Source: Glandiceps talaboti (Eukaryota; Hemichordata; Enteropneusta; Spengelidae). From it: a stretch of DNA of 64,000 bases. How positions within the stretch are numbered: position 1 is the stretch's first letter; every line of letters begins with the position of its first letter. Below, in pieces: positions 52,501-63,742 of this stretch. The DNA is taken from positions 124,001 through 188,000 of the forward strand of contig NC_135563.1 of NCBI RefSeq assembly GCF_964340395.1, written 5' to 3'. The notes beneath the pieces were generated by a model. It saw only the letters and a list, made by a program, of their open reading frames with translations, was not told the DNA's origin and did no database searches. The position numbers and the translations under genes are program-made.

Positions 52501-55009
52501 TGGTTGTGATCTATTCATTGTAGGGGTCCTTGTTGTGATCTGTTCATTATAGGGGGTCTGGTTGTGATCTATTCATTGTAGGGGTCCTGGTTGTGATCTA
52601 TTCATTGTAGGGGTCCTGGTTGTGATCCATTCATTGTAGGGGTCCTGGTTGTGATCTATTCATTTTAGGGGTCCTGGTTTTAGTTTATTAGTTTTAGGTG
52701 TCCTGGTTGTGATCTATTCATTGTTGGGGTCCTGGTTGTGATCTATTCATTATAGGGGTCCTGGTTGTGATCTATTCATTATAGGGGTCCTGGTTGTGAT
52801 CTATACATTGTAGGGGTCCTGGTTGTGATCTAGTCTTTATAGGGGTCCTGGTTTTGATCTATTCATTATAGGAGTCCTGGTTGTAGTTTACTAGTTTTAG
52901 GGGTCCTGGTTGTGATCTGTTCATTGTAGGGGTCCTGGTTGTGATCTATTCATTATAGGGGTCTGGGTTGTGATCTATTCATTGTAGGGGTCCTGGTTGT
53001 GATCTATTCATTTTAGGGGTCCTGGTTTTAGTTTATTAGTTTTAGGGGTCCTGGTTGTGATCTATTCATTGTAGGGGTCCTGGTTGTGATCTATTCATTG
53101 TAGGGGTCCTGGTTGTGATCTATTCATTATAGGGGTCCTGGTTGTGATCAATTCATTATAGGGGTCCTGGTTGTGATCGATTCATTATAGAGGTCCTGGT
53201 TGTGATCTATTCATTATAGGGGTCTGGTTGTGATCTATTCATTATAGGGGTCCTGGTTGTGATCTATTCATTGTAGGGGTCCTGGTTAGAATCTATTCAT
53301 TATAGGAGTCCTGGTTGTGATCTATTCATTGTAGGGGTCCTGGTTGTGATCTATTCATTGTAGGGGTCCTGGTTGTGATCTATTCATTATAGAGGTCCTG
53401 GTTGTGATCTATTCATTATAGGGGTCTGGTTGTGATCTATTCATTATAGGGGTCCTGGTTGTGATCTATTCATTGTAGGGGTCCTGGTTAGGATCTATTC
53501 ATTATAGGAGTCCTGGTTGTGATCTATTCATTGTAGGGGTCCTGGTTGTGATCTATTCATTATTGGGGTCCTGGTTGTGATCTATTCATTTTAGGGGTCC
53601 TGGTTGTGATCTATTCATTATAGGGGTCCTGGTTGTGATCTATTCATTTTAGGGGTCCTGGTTGTGAATTATTCATTATAGGGGTCCTGGTTGTGATCTA
53701 TTCATTGTAGGGGTCCTGGTTGTGATCTATTCATTATAGGTGTCCTGGTTGTAGTTTATTAGTTTTAGGGGTCCTGGTTGTGATCTATTCATTATAGGGG
53801 TCCTGGTTGTGATCTATTCATTATAGGGGTCCTGGTTGTAATCTACTAAATATAGTTGTACTGGTTGTAGTTTATTAGTTTTAGGGGTCCTGGTTGTGAT
53901 CTATTCATTATAGGGGTCCTGGTTGTGATCTATTCATTATAGGGGTCCTGGTTGTGATATATTCATTATAGGGGTCCTGGTTGTGATATATTCATTATAG
54001 GGGTCCTGGTTGTGATCTATTCATTATAGGGGTCCTGGTTGTGATCTATTCATTGTAGGGGTCCTGGTTGTGATCTAGTCTTTATAGGGGTCCTGGTTGT
54101 GGTCTATTCATTATAGGGGTCCTGGTTGTAGTTTATTAGTTTTAGGGGTCCTGGTTGTGATCTATTCATTGTGGGGGTCCTGGTTGTGATCTATTCATTA
54201 TAGGGGTCCTGGTTGTGATCTATTCATTGTAGGGGTCCTGGTTGTGATCTATTCATTTTAGGGGTCCTGGTTGTAGTTTATTAGTTTTAGGGGTCCTGGT
54301 TGTGATCTATTCATTATAGGGGTCCTGGTTGTGATCTATTCATTATAGGGGTCCTGGTTGTGATCTATTCATTATAGGGGTCCTGGTTGTGATCTATTCA
54401 TTATAGGGGTCCTGGTTGTGATCTATTCATTATAGGGGTCTGTTTGTGATCTATTCATTATAGGGGTCCTGGTTGTGATCTATTCATTATTGGGGTCCTG
54501 GTTGTGATCTATTCATTTTAGGGGTCCTGGTTGTGATCTATTCATTATAGGGGTCCTGGTTGTGATCATTTCATTTTAGGGGTCCTGGTTGTGATTTATT
54601 CATTATAGGGGTCCTGGTTGTGATCTATTCATTGTAGGGGTCCTGGTTAGGATCTATTCATTATAGGGGTCCTGGTTGTGATCTATTCATTGTAGGGGTC
54701 CTGGTTGTGATCTATTCATTATAGGAGTCCTGGTTGTGATCTATTCATTGTAGGGGTCCTGGTTGTGATCTATTCATTATAGGGGTCCTGGTTGTAGTTT
54801 ATTAGTTTTAGGGGTCCTGGTTGTGATCTATTCATTATAGGGGTCCTGGTTGTGATCTATTCATTATAGGGGTCCTGGTTGTGATCTATTCATTATAGGG
54901 GTCCTGGTTGTGATCTATTCATTAAAGGGGTCCTGGTTGTGATCTATTCATTGTAGGGGTCCTGGTTGTGATCTAGTCTTTATAGGGATCCTGGTTGTGA
55001 TCTATTCAT

Positions 55010-58000
55010 TATAGGGGTCCTGGTTGTAGTTGATTAGTTTTAGGGGTCCTGGTTGTGATCTATTCATTGTAGGGGTCCTGGTTGTGATCTATTCATTGTA
55101 GGGGTCCTGGTTGTGATCTATTCATTGTAGGGGTCCTGGTTGTGATCTATTCATTTTAGGGGTCCTGGTTGTAGTTTATTAGTTTTAGGGGTCCTGGTTG
55201 TGATCTATTCATTATAGAGGTCCTGGTTATGATCTATTCATTATAGGGGTCCTGGTTGGGATCTATTCATTATAGGGGTCCTGGTTGTGATCTATTCATT
55301 ATAGGGGTCCTGGTTGTGATCTATTCATTATAAGGGTCCTGGTTGTGATCTATTCATTATAGGTGTCCTAGTTGTGATGTATTCATTATAGGGGTCCTGG
55401 TTGTGATCTATTCATTATAGGGGTCTGTTTGTGATCTATTCATTATAGGGGTCCTGGTTGTGATCTATTCATTATAGGGGTCCTGGTTGTGATCTATTCA
55501 TTATAGGGGTCCTGGTTGTGATCTATTCATTATAGGGGTCCTGGTTGTGATCTATTCATTATAGGGGTCCTGGTTGTGATCTATTCATTATAGAGGTCCT
55601 GGTGGTGATCTATTCATTATAGGGGTCTGGTTGTGATATATTCATTATAGGGGTCCTGGTTGTGATCTATTCATTGTAGGGGTCCTGGTTGTGATCTATT
55701 CATTATAGGAGTCCTGGTTGTGATCTATTCATTGTTGGGGTCCTGGTCGTGATCTATTCATTGTAGGGGTCCTGGTTGTGATTTATTCATTATAGGAGTC
55801 CTGGTCGTGATCTATTCATTGTAGAGGTCCTGGTTGTGATCTATTCATTATTGGGGTCCTGGTTGTGATCTATTCATTTTAGGGGTCCTGGTTGTGATCT
55901 ATTCATTATAGGGGTCCTGGTTATGATCTATTCATTTTAGGGGTCCTGGTTGTGATTTATTCATTATAGGGGTCCTGGTTGTGATCTATTCATTATAGGG
56001 GTCCTGGTTGTAGAGTATTACTTTTAGGGGTCCTGGTTGTGATCTATTCATTATAGGGGTCCTGGTTGTGATCTATTCATTATAGGGGTCCTGGTTGTAA
56101 TCTACTCAATATAGTTGTCCTGGTTGTAGTTTATTAGTTTTAGGGGTCCTGGTTGTGATCTATTCATTGTAGGGGTCCTGGTTGTGACCTATTCATTATA
56201 GGGGTCCTGGTTGTGATCTATTAATTATAGGGGTCCTGGTTGGGATCTATTCATTATAGGGGTCCTGGTTGTGATCTATTCATTATAGGGGTCCTGGTTG
56301 TGATCTATTCACTATAGGGGTCCTGGTTGTGATATATTCATTGTAGGGGTCCTGGTTGTGATCTAGTCTTTATAGGGGTCCTGGTTGTGATCTATTCATT
56401 ATAGGGGTCCTGGTTGTAGTTTATTAGTTTTAGGGGTCCTGGTTGTGATCTATTCATTGTAGGGGTCCTGGTTGTGATCTATTCATCATAGGGGTCCTAG
56501 TTGTGATCTATTCATTGTAGGGTTCCTGGTTGTGATCTATTCATTATAGGGGTCCTGGTTGTGATCTATTCATTGTAGGGGTCCTGGTTGTGATCTATTC
56601 ATTGTAGGGGTCCTTGTTGTGATCTGTTCATTATAGGGGGTCTGGTTGTGATCTATTCATTGTAGGGGTCCTGGTTGTGATCTATTCATTGTAGGGGTCC
56701 TGGTTGTGATCTGTTCATTATAGGGGGTCTGGTTGTGATCTATTCATTGTAGGGGTCCTGGTTGTGATCTATTAATTATAGGGGTCCTGGTTGGGATCTA
56801 TTCATTATAGGGGTCCTGGTTGTGATCTATTCATTATAGGGGTCCTGGTTGTGATCTATTCACTATAGGGGTCCTAGTTGTGATCTATTCATTGTAGGGG
56901 TCCTGGTTGTGATCTAGTCTTTATAGGGGTCCTGGTTGTGATATATTCATTGTAGGGGTCCTGGTTGTGATCTATTCATTATAGGGGTCCTGGTTGTGAT
57001 CTATTCATTATAGGGGTCTGTTTGTGATCTATTCATTAAAGGGGTCCTGGTTGTGATCTATTCATTATAGGGGTCCTGGTTGTGATCTATTCATTATAGG
57101 GTTCCTGGTTGTGATCTATTCATTATAGGGGTCCTGGTTGTGATCTATTCATTATAGGGGTCCTGGTTGTGATCTATTCATTATAGAGGTCCTGGTGGTG
57201 ATCTATTCATTATAGGGGTCTGGTTGTGATCTATTCATTATAGGGGTCCTGGTTGTGATCTATTCATTGTAGGGGTCCTGGTTGTGATCTATTCATTATA
57301 GGAGTCCTGGTTGTGATCTATTCATTGTAGGGGTCCTGGTTATGATCTATTCATTGTAGGGGTCCTGGTTGTGATCTATTCATTATAGGAGTCCTGGTTG
57401 TGATCTATTCATTGTAGGGGTCCTGGTTGTGATCTATTCATTATTGGGGTCCTGGTTGTGATCTATTCATTTTAGGGGTCCTGGTTGTGATCTATTCATT
57501 GTAGGGGTCCTGGTTGTGATCTATTCATTATAGGGGTCCTGGTTGTAGTTTATAAGTTTTAGGGGTCCTGGTTGTGATCTATTCATTATAGGGGTCCTGG
57601 TTGTGATCTATTCATTATAGGGGTCCTGGTTGTGATCTATTCATTGTAGGGGTCCTGTTTGTGATCTAGTCTTTATAGGGGTCCTGGTTGTGATCTATTC
57701 ATTATAGGGGTCCTGGTTGTAGTTTATTAGTTTTAGGGGTCCTGGTTGTGATCTATTCATTGTAGGGGTCCTGGTTGTGATCTATTCACTATAGGGGTCC
57801 TGGTTGTGATCTATTCATTGTAGGGGTCCTGGTTGTGATCTATTCATTTTAGGGGTCCTGGTTGTAGTTTATTAGTTTTAGGGGTCCTGGTTGTGATCTA
57901 TTCATTATAGAGGTCCTGGTTGTGATCTATTCATTATAGGGGTCCTGGTTGGGATCTATTCATTATAGGGGTCTGGTTGTGATCTATTCATTATAGGGGT

Positions 58001-61000
58001 CCTGGTTGTGATCTATTCATTGTAGGGGTCCTGGTTAGGATCTATTCATTATAGGAGTCCTGGTTGTGATCTATTCATTGTAGGGGTCCTGGTTGTGATC
58101 TATTCATTATTGGGGTCCTGGTTGTGATCTATTAATTTTAGGGGTCCTGGTTGTGATCTATTCATTATAGGGGTCCTGGTTGTGATCTATTCATTTTAGG
58201 GGTCCTGGTTGTGATTTATTCATTATAGGGGTCCTGGTTGTGATCTATTCATTGTAGGGGTCCTGGTTGTGATATATTCATTATAGGTGTCCTGGTTGTA
58301 GTTTATTAGTTTTAGGGGTCCTGGTTGTGATCTATTCATTATAGGGGTCCTGGTTGTGATCTATTCATTATAGGGGTCCTGGTTGTAATCTACTCAATAT
58401 AGTTGTCCTGGTTGTAGTTTATTAGTTTTAGGGGTCCTGGTTGTGATCTATTCATTATAGGGGTCCTGGTTGTGATCAATTCATTATAGGGGTCCTGGTT
58501 GTGATCTATTCATTATAGGGGTCCTGGTTGTGATCTATTCATTATAGGGGTCCTGGTTGTGATCTATTCATTATAGGGGTCCTGGTTGTGATCTATTCAT
58601 TGTAGGGGTCCTGGTTGTGATCTAGTCTTTATAGAGGTCCTGGTTGTGATCTATTCATTATAGGGGTCTGGTTGTGATCTATTCATTATAGGGGTCCTGG
58701 TTGTGATCTATTCATTGTAGGGGTCCTGGTTAGGATCTATTCATTATAGGAGTCCTGGTTGTGATCTATTCATTGTAGGGGTCCTGGTTGTGATCTATTC
58801 ATTGTAGGGGTCCTGGTTGTGATCTACTCATTATAGGAGTCCTGGTTGTGATCTATTCATTGTAGGGGTCCTGGTTGTGATCTATTCATTATTGGGGTCC
58901 TGGTTGTGATCTATTCATTTTAGGGGTCCTGGTTGTGATCTATTCATTATAGGGGTCCTGGTTGTAGTTGATTAGTTTTAGGGGTCCTGGTTGTGATCTA
59001 TTCATTGTAGGGGTCCTGGTTGTGATCTATTCATTGTAGGGGTCCTGGTTGTGATCTATTCATTGTAGGGGTCCTGGTTGTGATCTATTCATTTTAGGGG
59101 TCCTGGTTGTAGTTTATTAGTTTTAGGGGTCCTGGTTGTGATCTATTCATTATAGAGGTCCTGGTTATGATCTATTCATTATAGGGGTCCTGGTTGGGAT
59201 CTATTCATTATAGGGGTCCTGGTTGTGATCTATTCATTATAGGGGTCCTGGTTGTGATCTATTCATTATAAGGGTCCTGGTTGTGATCTATTCATTATAG
59301 GTGTCCTAGTTGTGATGTATTCATTATAGGGGTCCTGGTTGTGATCTATTCATTATAGGGGTCTGTTTGTGATCTATTCATTACAGGGGTCCTGGTTGTG
59401 ATCTATTCATTATAGGGGTCCTGGTTGTGATCTATTCATTATAGGGGTCCTGGTTGTGATCTATTCATTATAGGGGTCCTGGTTGTGATCTATTCATTAT
59501 AGGGGTCCTGGTTGTGATCTATTCATTATAGAGGTCCTGGTGGTGATCTATTCATTATAGGGGTCTGGTTGTGATATATTCATTATAGGGGTCCTGGTTG
59601 TGATCTATTCATTGTAGGGGTCCTGGTTGTGATCTATTCATTATAGGAGTCCTGGTTGTGATCTATTCATTGTTGGGGTCCTGGTCGTGATCTATTCATT
59701 GTAGGGGTCCTGGTTGTGATTTATTCATTATAGGAGTCCTGGTCGTGATCTATTCATTGTAGAGGTCCTGGTTGTGATCTATTCATTATTGGGGTCCTGG
59801 TTGTGATCTATTCATTTTAGGGGTCCTGGTTGTGATCTATTCATTATAGGGGTCCTGGTTATGATCTATTCACTTTAGGGGTCCTGGTTGTGATTTATTC
59901 ATTATAGGGGTCCTGGTTGTGATCTATTCATTGTAGGGGTCCTGGTTGTGATCTATTCATTATAGGGGTCCTGGTTGTAGAGTATTAGTTTTAGGGGTCC
60001 TCGTTGTGATCTATTCATTATAGGGGTCCTGGTTGTGATCTATTCATTATAGGGGTCCTGGTTGTAATCTACTCAATATAGTTGTCCTGGTTGTAGTTTA
60101 TTAGTTTTAGGGGTCCTGGTTGTGATCTATTCATTGTAGGGGTCCTGGTTGTGACCTATTCATTATAGGGGTCCTGGTTGTGATCTATTAATTATAGGGG
60201 TCCTGGTTGGGATCTATTCATTATAGGGGTCCTGGTTGTGATCTATTCATTATAGGGGTCCTGGTTGTGATCTATTCACTATAGGGGTCCTGGTTGTGAT
60301 ATATTCATTGTAGGGGTCCTGGTTGTGATCTAGTCTTTATAGGGGTCCTGGTTGTGATCTATTCATTATAGGGGTCCTGGTTGTAGTTTATTAGTTTTAG
60401 GGGTCCTGGTTGTGATCTATTCATTGTAGGGGTCCTGGTTGTGATCTATTCATCATAGGGGTCCTAGTTGTGATCTATTCATTGTGGGGTTCCTGGTTGT
60501 GATCTATTCATTATAGGGGTCCTGGTTGTGATCTATTCATTGTAGGGGTCCTGGTTGTGATCTATTCATTGTAGGGGTCCTTGTTGTGATCTGTTCATTA
60601 TAGGGGGTCTGGTTGTGATCTATTCATTGTAGGGGTCCTAGTTGTGATCTATTCATTGTAGGGGTCCTGGTTGTGATCTGTTCATTATAGGGGGTCTGGT
60701 TGTGATCTATTCATTGTAGGGGTCCTGGTTGTGATCTATTAATTATAGGGGTCCTGGTTGGGATCTATTCATTATAGGGGTCCTGGTTGTGATCTATTCA
60801 TTATAGGGGTCCTGGTTGTGATCTATTCACTATAGGGGTCCTAGTTGTGATCTATTCATTGTAGGGGTCCTGGTTGTGATCTAGTCTTTATAGGGGTCCT
60901 GGTTGTGATATATTCATTGTAGGGGTCCTGGTTGTGATCTATTCATTATAGGGGTCCTGGTTGTGATCTATTCATTATAGGGGTCCTGGTTGTGATCTAT

Positions 61001-62258
61001 TCATTATAGGGGTCTGTTTGTGATCTATTCATTAAAGGGGTCCTGGTTGTGATCTATTCATTATAGGGGTCCTGGTTGTGATCTATTCATTATAGGGTTC
61101 CTGGTTGTGATCTATTCATTATAGGGGTCCTGGTTGTGATCTATTCATTATAGGGGTCCTGGTTGTGATCTATTCATTATAGAGGTCCTGGTGGTGATCT
61201 ATTCATTATAGGGGTCTGGTTGTGATCTATTCATTATAGGGGTCCTGGTTGTGATCTATTCATTGTAGGGGTCCTGGTTGTGATCTATTCATTATAGGAG
61301 TCCTGGTTGTGATCTATTCATTGTAGGGGTCCTGGTTATGATCTATTCATTGTAGGGGTCCTGGTTGTGATTTATTCATTATAGGAGTCCTGGTTGTGAT
61401 CTATTCATTGTAGGGGTCCTGGTTGTGATCTATTCATTATTGGGGTCCTGGTTGTGATCTATTCATTTTAGGGGTCCTGGTTGTGATCTATTCATTGTAG
61501 GGGTCCTGGTTGTGATCTATTCATTATAGGGGTCCTGGTTGTAGTTTATAAGTTTTAGGGGTCCTGGTTGTGATCTATTCATTATAGGGGTCCTGGTTGT
61601 GATCTATTCATTATAGGGGTCCTGGTTGTAATCTACTCAATATAGTTGTCCTGGTTGTAGTTTATTAGTTTTAGGGGTCCTGGTTGTGATCTATTCATTA
61701 TAGGGGTCCTGGTTGTGATCTATTCATTATAGGGGTCCTGGTTGTGATCTATTCATTGTAGGGGTCCTGTTTGTGATCTAGTCTTTATAGGGGTCCTGGT
61801 TGTGATCTATTCATTATAGGGGTCCTGGTTGTAGTTTATTAGTTTTAGGGGTCCTGGTTGTGATCTATTCATTGTAGGGGTCCTGGTTGTGATCTATTCA
61901 CTATAGGGGTCCTGGTTGTGATCTATTCATTGTAGGGGTCCTGGTTGTGATCTATTCATTTTAGGGGTCCTGGTTGTAGTTTATTAGTTTTAGGGGTCCT
62001 GGTTGTGATCTATTCATTATAGAGGTCCTGGTTGTGATCTATTCATTTTAGGGGTCCTGGTTGGGATCTATTCATTATAGGGGTCCTGGTTGTGATCTAT
62101 TCATTATAGGGGTCCTGGTTGTGATCTATTCATTATAGGGGTCTGTTTGTGATCTATTCATTATAGGGGTCTGTTTGTGATCTATTCATTATAGGGGTCC
62201 TGGTTGTGATCTATTCATTATAGGGGTCCTGGTTGTAGTTTATTAGTTTTAGGGGTCC
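55010..62258. repeat. Distal duplicated block (offset 3,938-3,996 bp)
   Basis: Landmarks at the right end of the 29 bp array recur 3.94-4.0 kb apart: the GTTGATTAG unit (55029 and 58967), GGTGGTGATC (55601 and 59539), TAGAGTATTA (56011 and 59978), GTGACCT (56184 and 60151) and TATAAGTTTT (57551 and 61547). The offset steps from 3,938 to 3,967 to 3,996, that is by exactly 29 bp each time. This indicates single-unit gains or losses after the block was copied. The second copy reaches the end of the array. Confidence 0.75.
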
Positions 62259-62293
62259 ATGTATTGGTCATCCTGACTATTGGCTTGGATATA

Positions 62294-62543
62294 ATAGGGA
62301 ACTTGCAATCTAGACTGAGCATGCTCAGATGCAAAGAACTATGGGATTATCTGTGGTTATTTTAATACCTAATCTGGAGCTACTGATAAAATTATTCTCC
62401 CACAATGGTCAGGGTAACTATGTATTGATTATTTGTGGTTGCAAACAATGTATCAACATTGTTTACAATACTAATTGATTTGTATTTATGATCACATTTC
62501 CCATAATGCAACATTCAACATGGTGGGTTTACAAGTTCCCTAT
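62294..62543. mobile_element. TA-flanked MITE-like element, 250 bp
   Basis: Imperfect terminal inverted repeats bracket this piece. The left end reads ATAGGGAACTTGCAA and the right end is its reverse complement with one mismatch (TTACAAGTTCCCTAT). Further inside, similarity continues more loosely (GCAxxxxCTATGGGATTAT against GCATTATGGGAAAT on the opposite strand). The element is flanked by TA on both sides (62292-62293 and 62544-62545), which fits a TA target duplication as made by Tc1/mariner-type transposases. No open frame of note lies inside, so it would be non-autonomous. The family is not recognised. Confidence 0.6.
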
Positions 62544-62616
62544 TACTAACAGCTGTATTGCAACAGTTTTCTCTTTGTCTCATTTTGCATGTCTTCATAC
62601 ACCTCTTGTTTGGGTC

Positions 62617-62710
62617 AATGGCCCGCCGAGTGGTTTAAACCACTTGTGTCTTACCAGTACTATATGGATTTGAGCCTTCAAGGTCATGGTTTGATTAATT
62701 TTACCATCTG
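62617..62710 (+). mobile_element. Possible tRNA-derived SINE head, decayed
   Basis: GCCGAGTGGTTTAAA (62625-62639) resembles the A box of serine or leucine tRNAs. About 45 bases later GGTTTGATTAA (62688-62698) resembles a B box (GGTTCGANTCC) with several changes. The order and spacing fit a pol III promoter of a tRNA-like head. The cloverleaf is not intact, so a working tRNA gene is unlikely. The body may extend to about 62860, where AATAAA (62849-62854) and an AT-rich tail occur. The 3' limit and family are uncertain. Confidence 0.35.
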
Positions 62711-62935
62711 CTGTACACAAAGAGAGTGTAATTCAGTTTGACTCTATTAAACAACACAGTCAGGCTTTAAATTCCCAGAGTACACTGGTTTCCATCACAG
62801 TTCAGCCCTCACTCGATATCTTTGGATAATCTAGAACTGTTGAGTATCAATAAAGATTATAATTAAGTATTTATTATACCATGCGCAAGCCAAGTTTAAC
62901 AAAGAATATAGAATATATCCACCCAGACTGGTCAT

Positions 62936-62990
62936 TCTATGTCACAACAATGTACATCTATGTCACGACAACTTGTGTCTACATCACTGG
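62936..62990. repeat. 21 bp short tandem repeat, about 2.5 copies
   Basis: TCTATGTCACAACAA (62936), TCTATGTCACGACAA (62957) and TCTACATCAC (62978) are spaced by 21 bp. This is a small, diverged local duplication in the intron with no evident function. Confidence 0.6.
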
Positions 62991-63207
62991 TTCTCCTTTG
63001 TTCAAAATATGAGTCAAAACATTCAAAATTGTCATTACTTTCCCTGATTTTTCTTTGATATTACTGGTACTGGTATAATTATGTTATTCTCCAATATTTT
63101 TCTTCAGAAAATACTTGTCTAATGGCTTGTAGTGACAAAGGCCCCTACGTCACCCGTGTTTTCCTTGGCTGAACAAAGTAAAATTGGGGGAATTACATCT
63201 TATTACT

Positions 63208-63231
63208 TACCAATATTTCAATTATTTGTAG
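63208..63231 (+). promoter_or_regulatory. 3' splice site of the terminal exon
   Basis: A pyrimidine-rich stretch (TTCAATTATTTGTAG) ends in AG at 63230-63231, directly before sequence that codes for conserved SLC35F6-type protein. Upstream of it the frame stays open but the translation is unlike the family. Cutting here leaves GT as the last two bases of a glycine codon, so the exon starts inside a codon whose first base comes from the previous exon. Inferred from sequence only. Confidence 0.75.
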
Positions 63232-63742
63232 GTTTTTTTGGATTTATGTTTCTAAGTTTGCTGCTTATACCATTCTACTATATCAATGCTGGTGATCTAA
63301 GACTGGACAGCCCAGGTCATCGACTTGAAGATGCCATAGATGCATTTTACCAGATGGTAAACAACCACCTGTTGATTCTAGCATTTCTTGGTAACATGGT
63401 CAGCATCGCTTTCTTCAACTTTGCCGGTATCAGCGTTACAAAGGAAATCAGTGCTACAACACGTATGGTTCTAGATAGTGTCCGTACAGTTGTTATCTGG
63501 GGAATCAGTTGTTTACTACGGTGGGAGATTTCCTTGCTCTGAAAGTACTCGGCTTTGTACTATTGATTTGTGGCCAATGTATATATAATGACATCATATT
63601 TACACCATTTCTGAGAAAGAGAGGTGTATGTTTGCAACGTCTGCAAACAGGAGAAGAAGGAGATGAGAGTGAACATGACCCATTAATAAATGGGATAAAA
63701 GAGAATAGTTTGCCCCACAGTAAAGATGCAATCAATGCGTGA
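63232..63742 (+). CDS. SLC35F6: SLC35F6-like transporter, terminal coding exon (one-base frameshift)
   Basis: C-terminal part of a multi-pass membrane protein of the drug/metabolite transporter superfamily. SLC35F6 (also called ANT2-binding protein) is reported in lysosomal and mitochondrial membranes and has been linked to apoptosis control; its substrate is not established. The exon would code about 169 residues. Hydrophobic segments are FFGFMFLSLLLIPFYYI, LLILAFLGNMVSIAFFNFAGI, VVIWGISCLL and VLGFVLLICGQCIY. The strongest family match is FNFAGISVTKEISATTRMVL followed by DSVRTVVIW. The frame breaks at the TTT run 63529-63531. Before it the protein reads RWE, then hits TGA at 63540; after it the next frame reads FLALKVLGFVLL and continues to TGA at 63740-63742. 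One extra T would give the W-E-x-F-x-A-L spacing typical of the family. A base-calling error or a polymorphism is likelier than a pseudogene, because both sides remain well conserved. Confidence 0.85.
63671..63688 (+). other. Acidic dileucine-type sorting motif in the C-terminal tail
   Basis: The hydrophilic tail after the last membrane segment contains EHDPLI, which fits the [DE]xxxL[LI] signal used by AP complexes to send membrane proteins to endosomes and lysosomes. This agrees with the lysosomal location reported for SLC35F6. It lies downstream of the frameshift, so it is only made if the frame is intact in the real gene. Confidence 0.5.

Larger units (their letters stand above)
17193..62258. 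repeat. 29 bp minisatellite array, about 1,550 copies
   Basis: About 45 kb of uninterrupted 29 bp units: GGGGTCCTGGTTGT followed by GATCTATTCATTATA. The + strand is rich in G and T, and CpG is almost absent. Main unit types differ in the second half: ATTATA, ATTGTA, ATTTTA and ATCATA endings; a GATCTAGTCTTTATA type; a strongly diverged AGTTTATTAGTTTTA type; and an AATCTACTCAATATA type followed by GTTGTCC. A 28 bp type has GGGGTCTGG with one base missing. Because 29 is not a multiple of 3 and the unit contains stops on both strands, no long open frame exists. The final unit ends at AGGGGTCC near 62258, where unique sequence starts. No gene, RNA or unrelated insertion was seen in it. Confidence 0.97.
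62259..63231 (+). other. Intronic unique DNA upstream of the terminal exon
   Basis: AT-rich single-copy sequence between the 29 bp array and the splice acceptor. It was searched for the preceding SLC35F6-type exon, which should end in a partial glycine codon; none was found. The intron therefore continues leftwards into the array. It holds a MITE-like element, a possible SINE remnant and a short 21 bp duplication, listed separately. Nothing else is recognisable. Confidence 0.65.

Noticed and set aside
17193-62258. CRISPR array (29 bp direct repeats)
   Set aside because: Units are head to tail with no unique spacers, no cas genes, and the context is eukaryotic.
17193-62258. G-quadruplex forming array from the GGGG run in each unit
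   Set aside because: Runs are about 25 bases apart, well beyond the loop length of standard intramolecular quadruplexes. Long-loop or intermolecular forms cannot be judged from sequence alone.
1-62258. Centromeric or telomeric satellite
   Set aside because: No telomere-type hexamer runs and no CENP-B-box-like motif were recognised. Satellite alone does not show centromere identity.
62488-62673. 61-codon open frame on the + strand
   Set aside because: It overlaps the MITE end and the SINE-like piece, shows no family resemblance, and is of a length expected by chance.
62617-62710. Functional tRNA gene
   Set aside because: The acceptor, anticodon and T arms do not pair convincingly and the B box has several changes.
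62849-62854. AATAAA as the gene's polyadenylation signal
   Set aside because: It lies upstream of the terminal exon, inside the intron. At most it belongs to the SINE-like remnant.
63132-63231. N-terminal extension of the transporter frame
   Set aside because: The first about 33 codons are unlike the family and end at a good splice acceptor, so they are read-through into the intron; the apparent start codon is not a true start.
63505-63735. 76-codon open frame on the - strand
   Set aside because: It lies antisense to conserved coding sequence and is a shadow of the exon.
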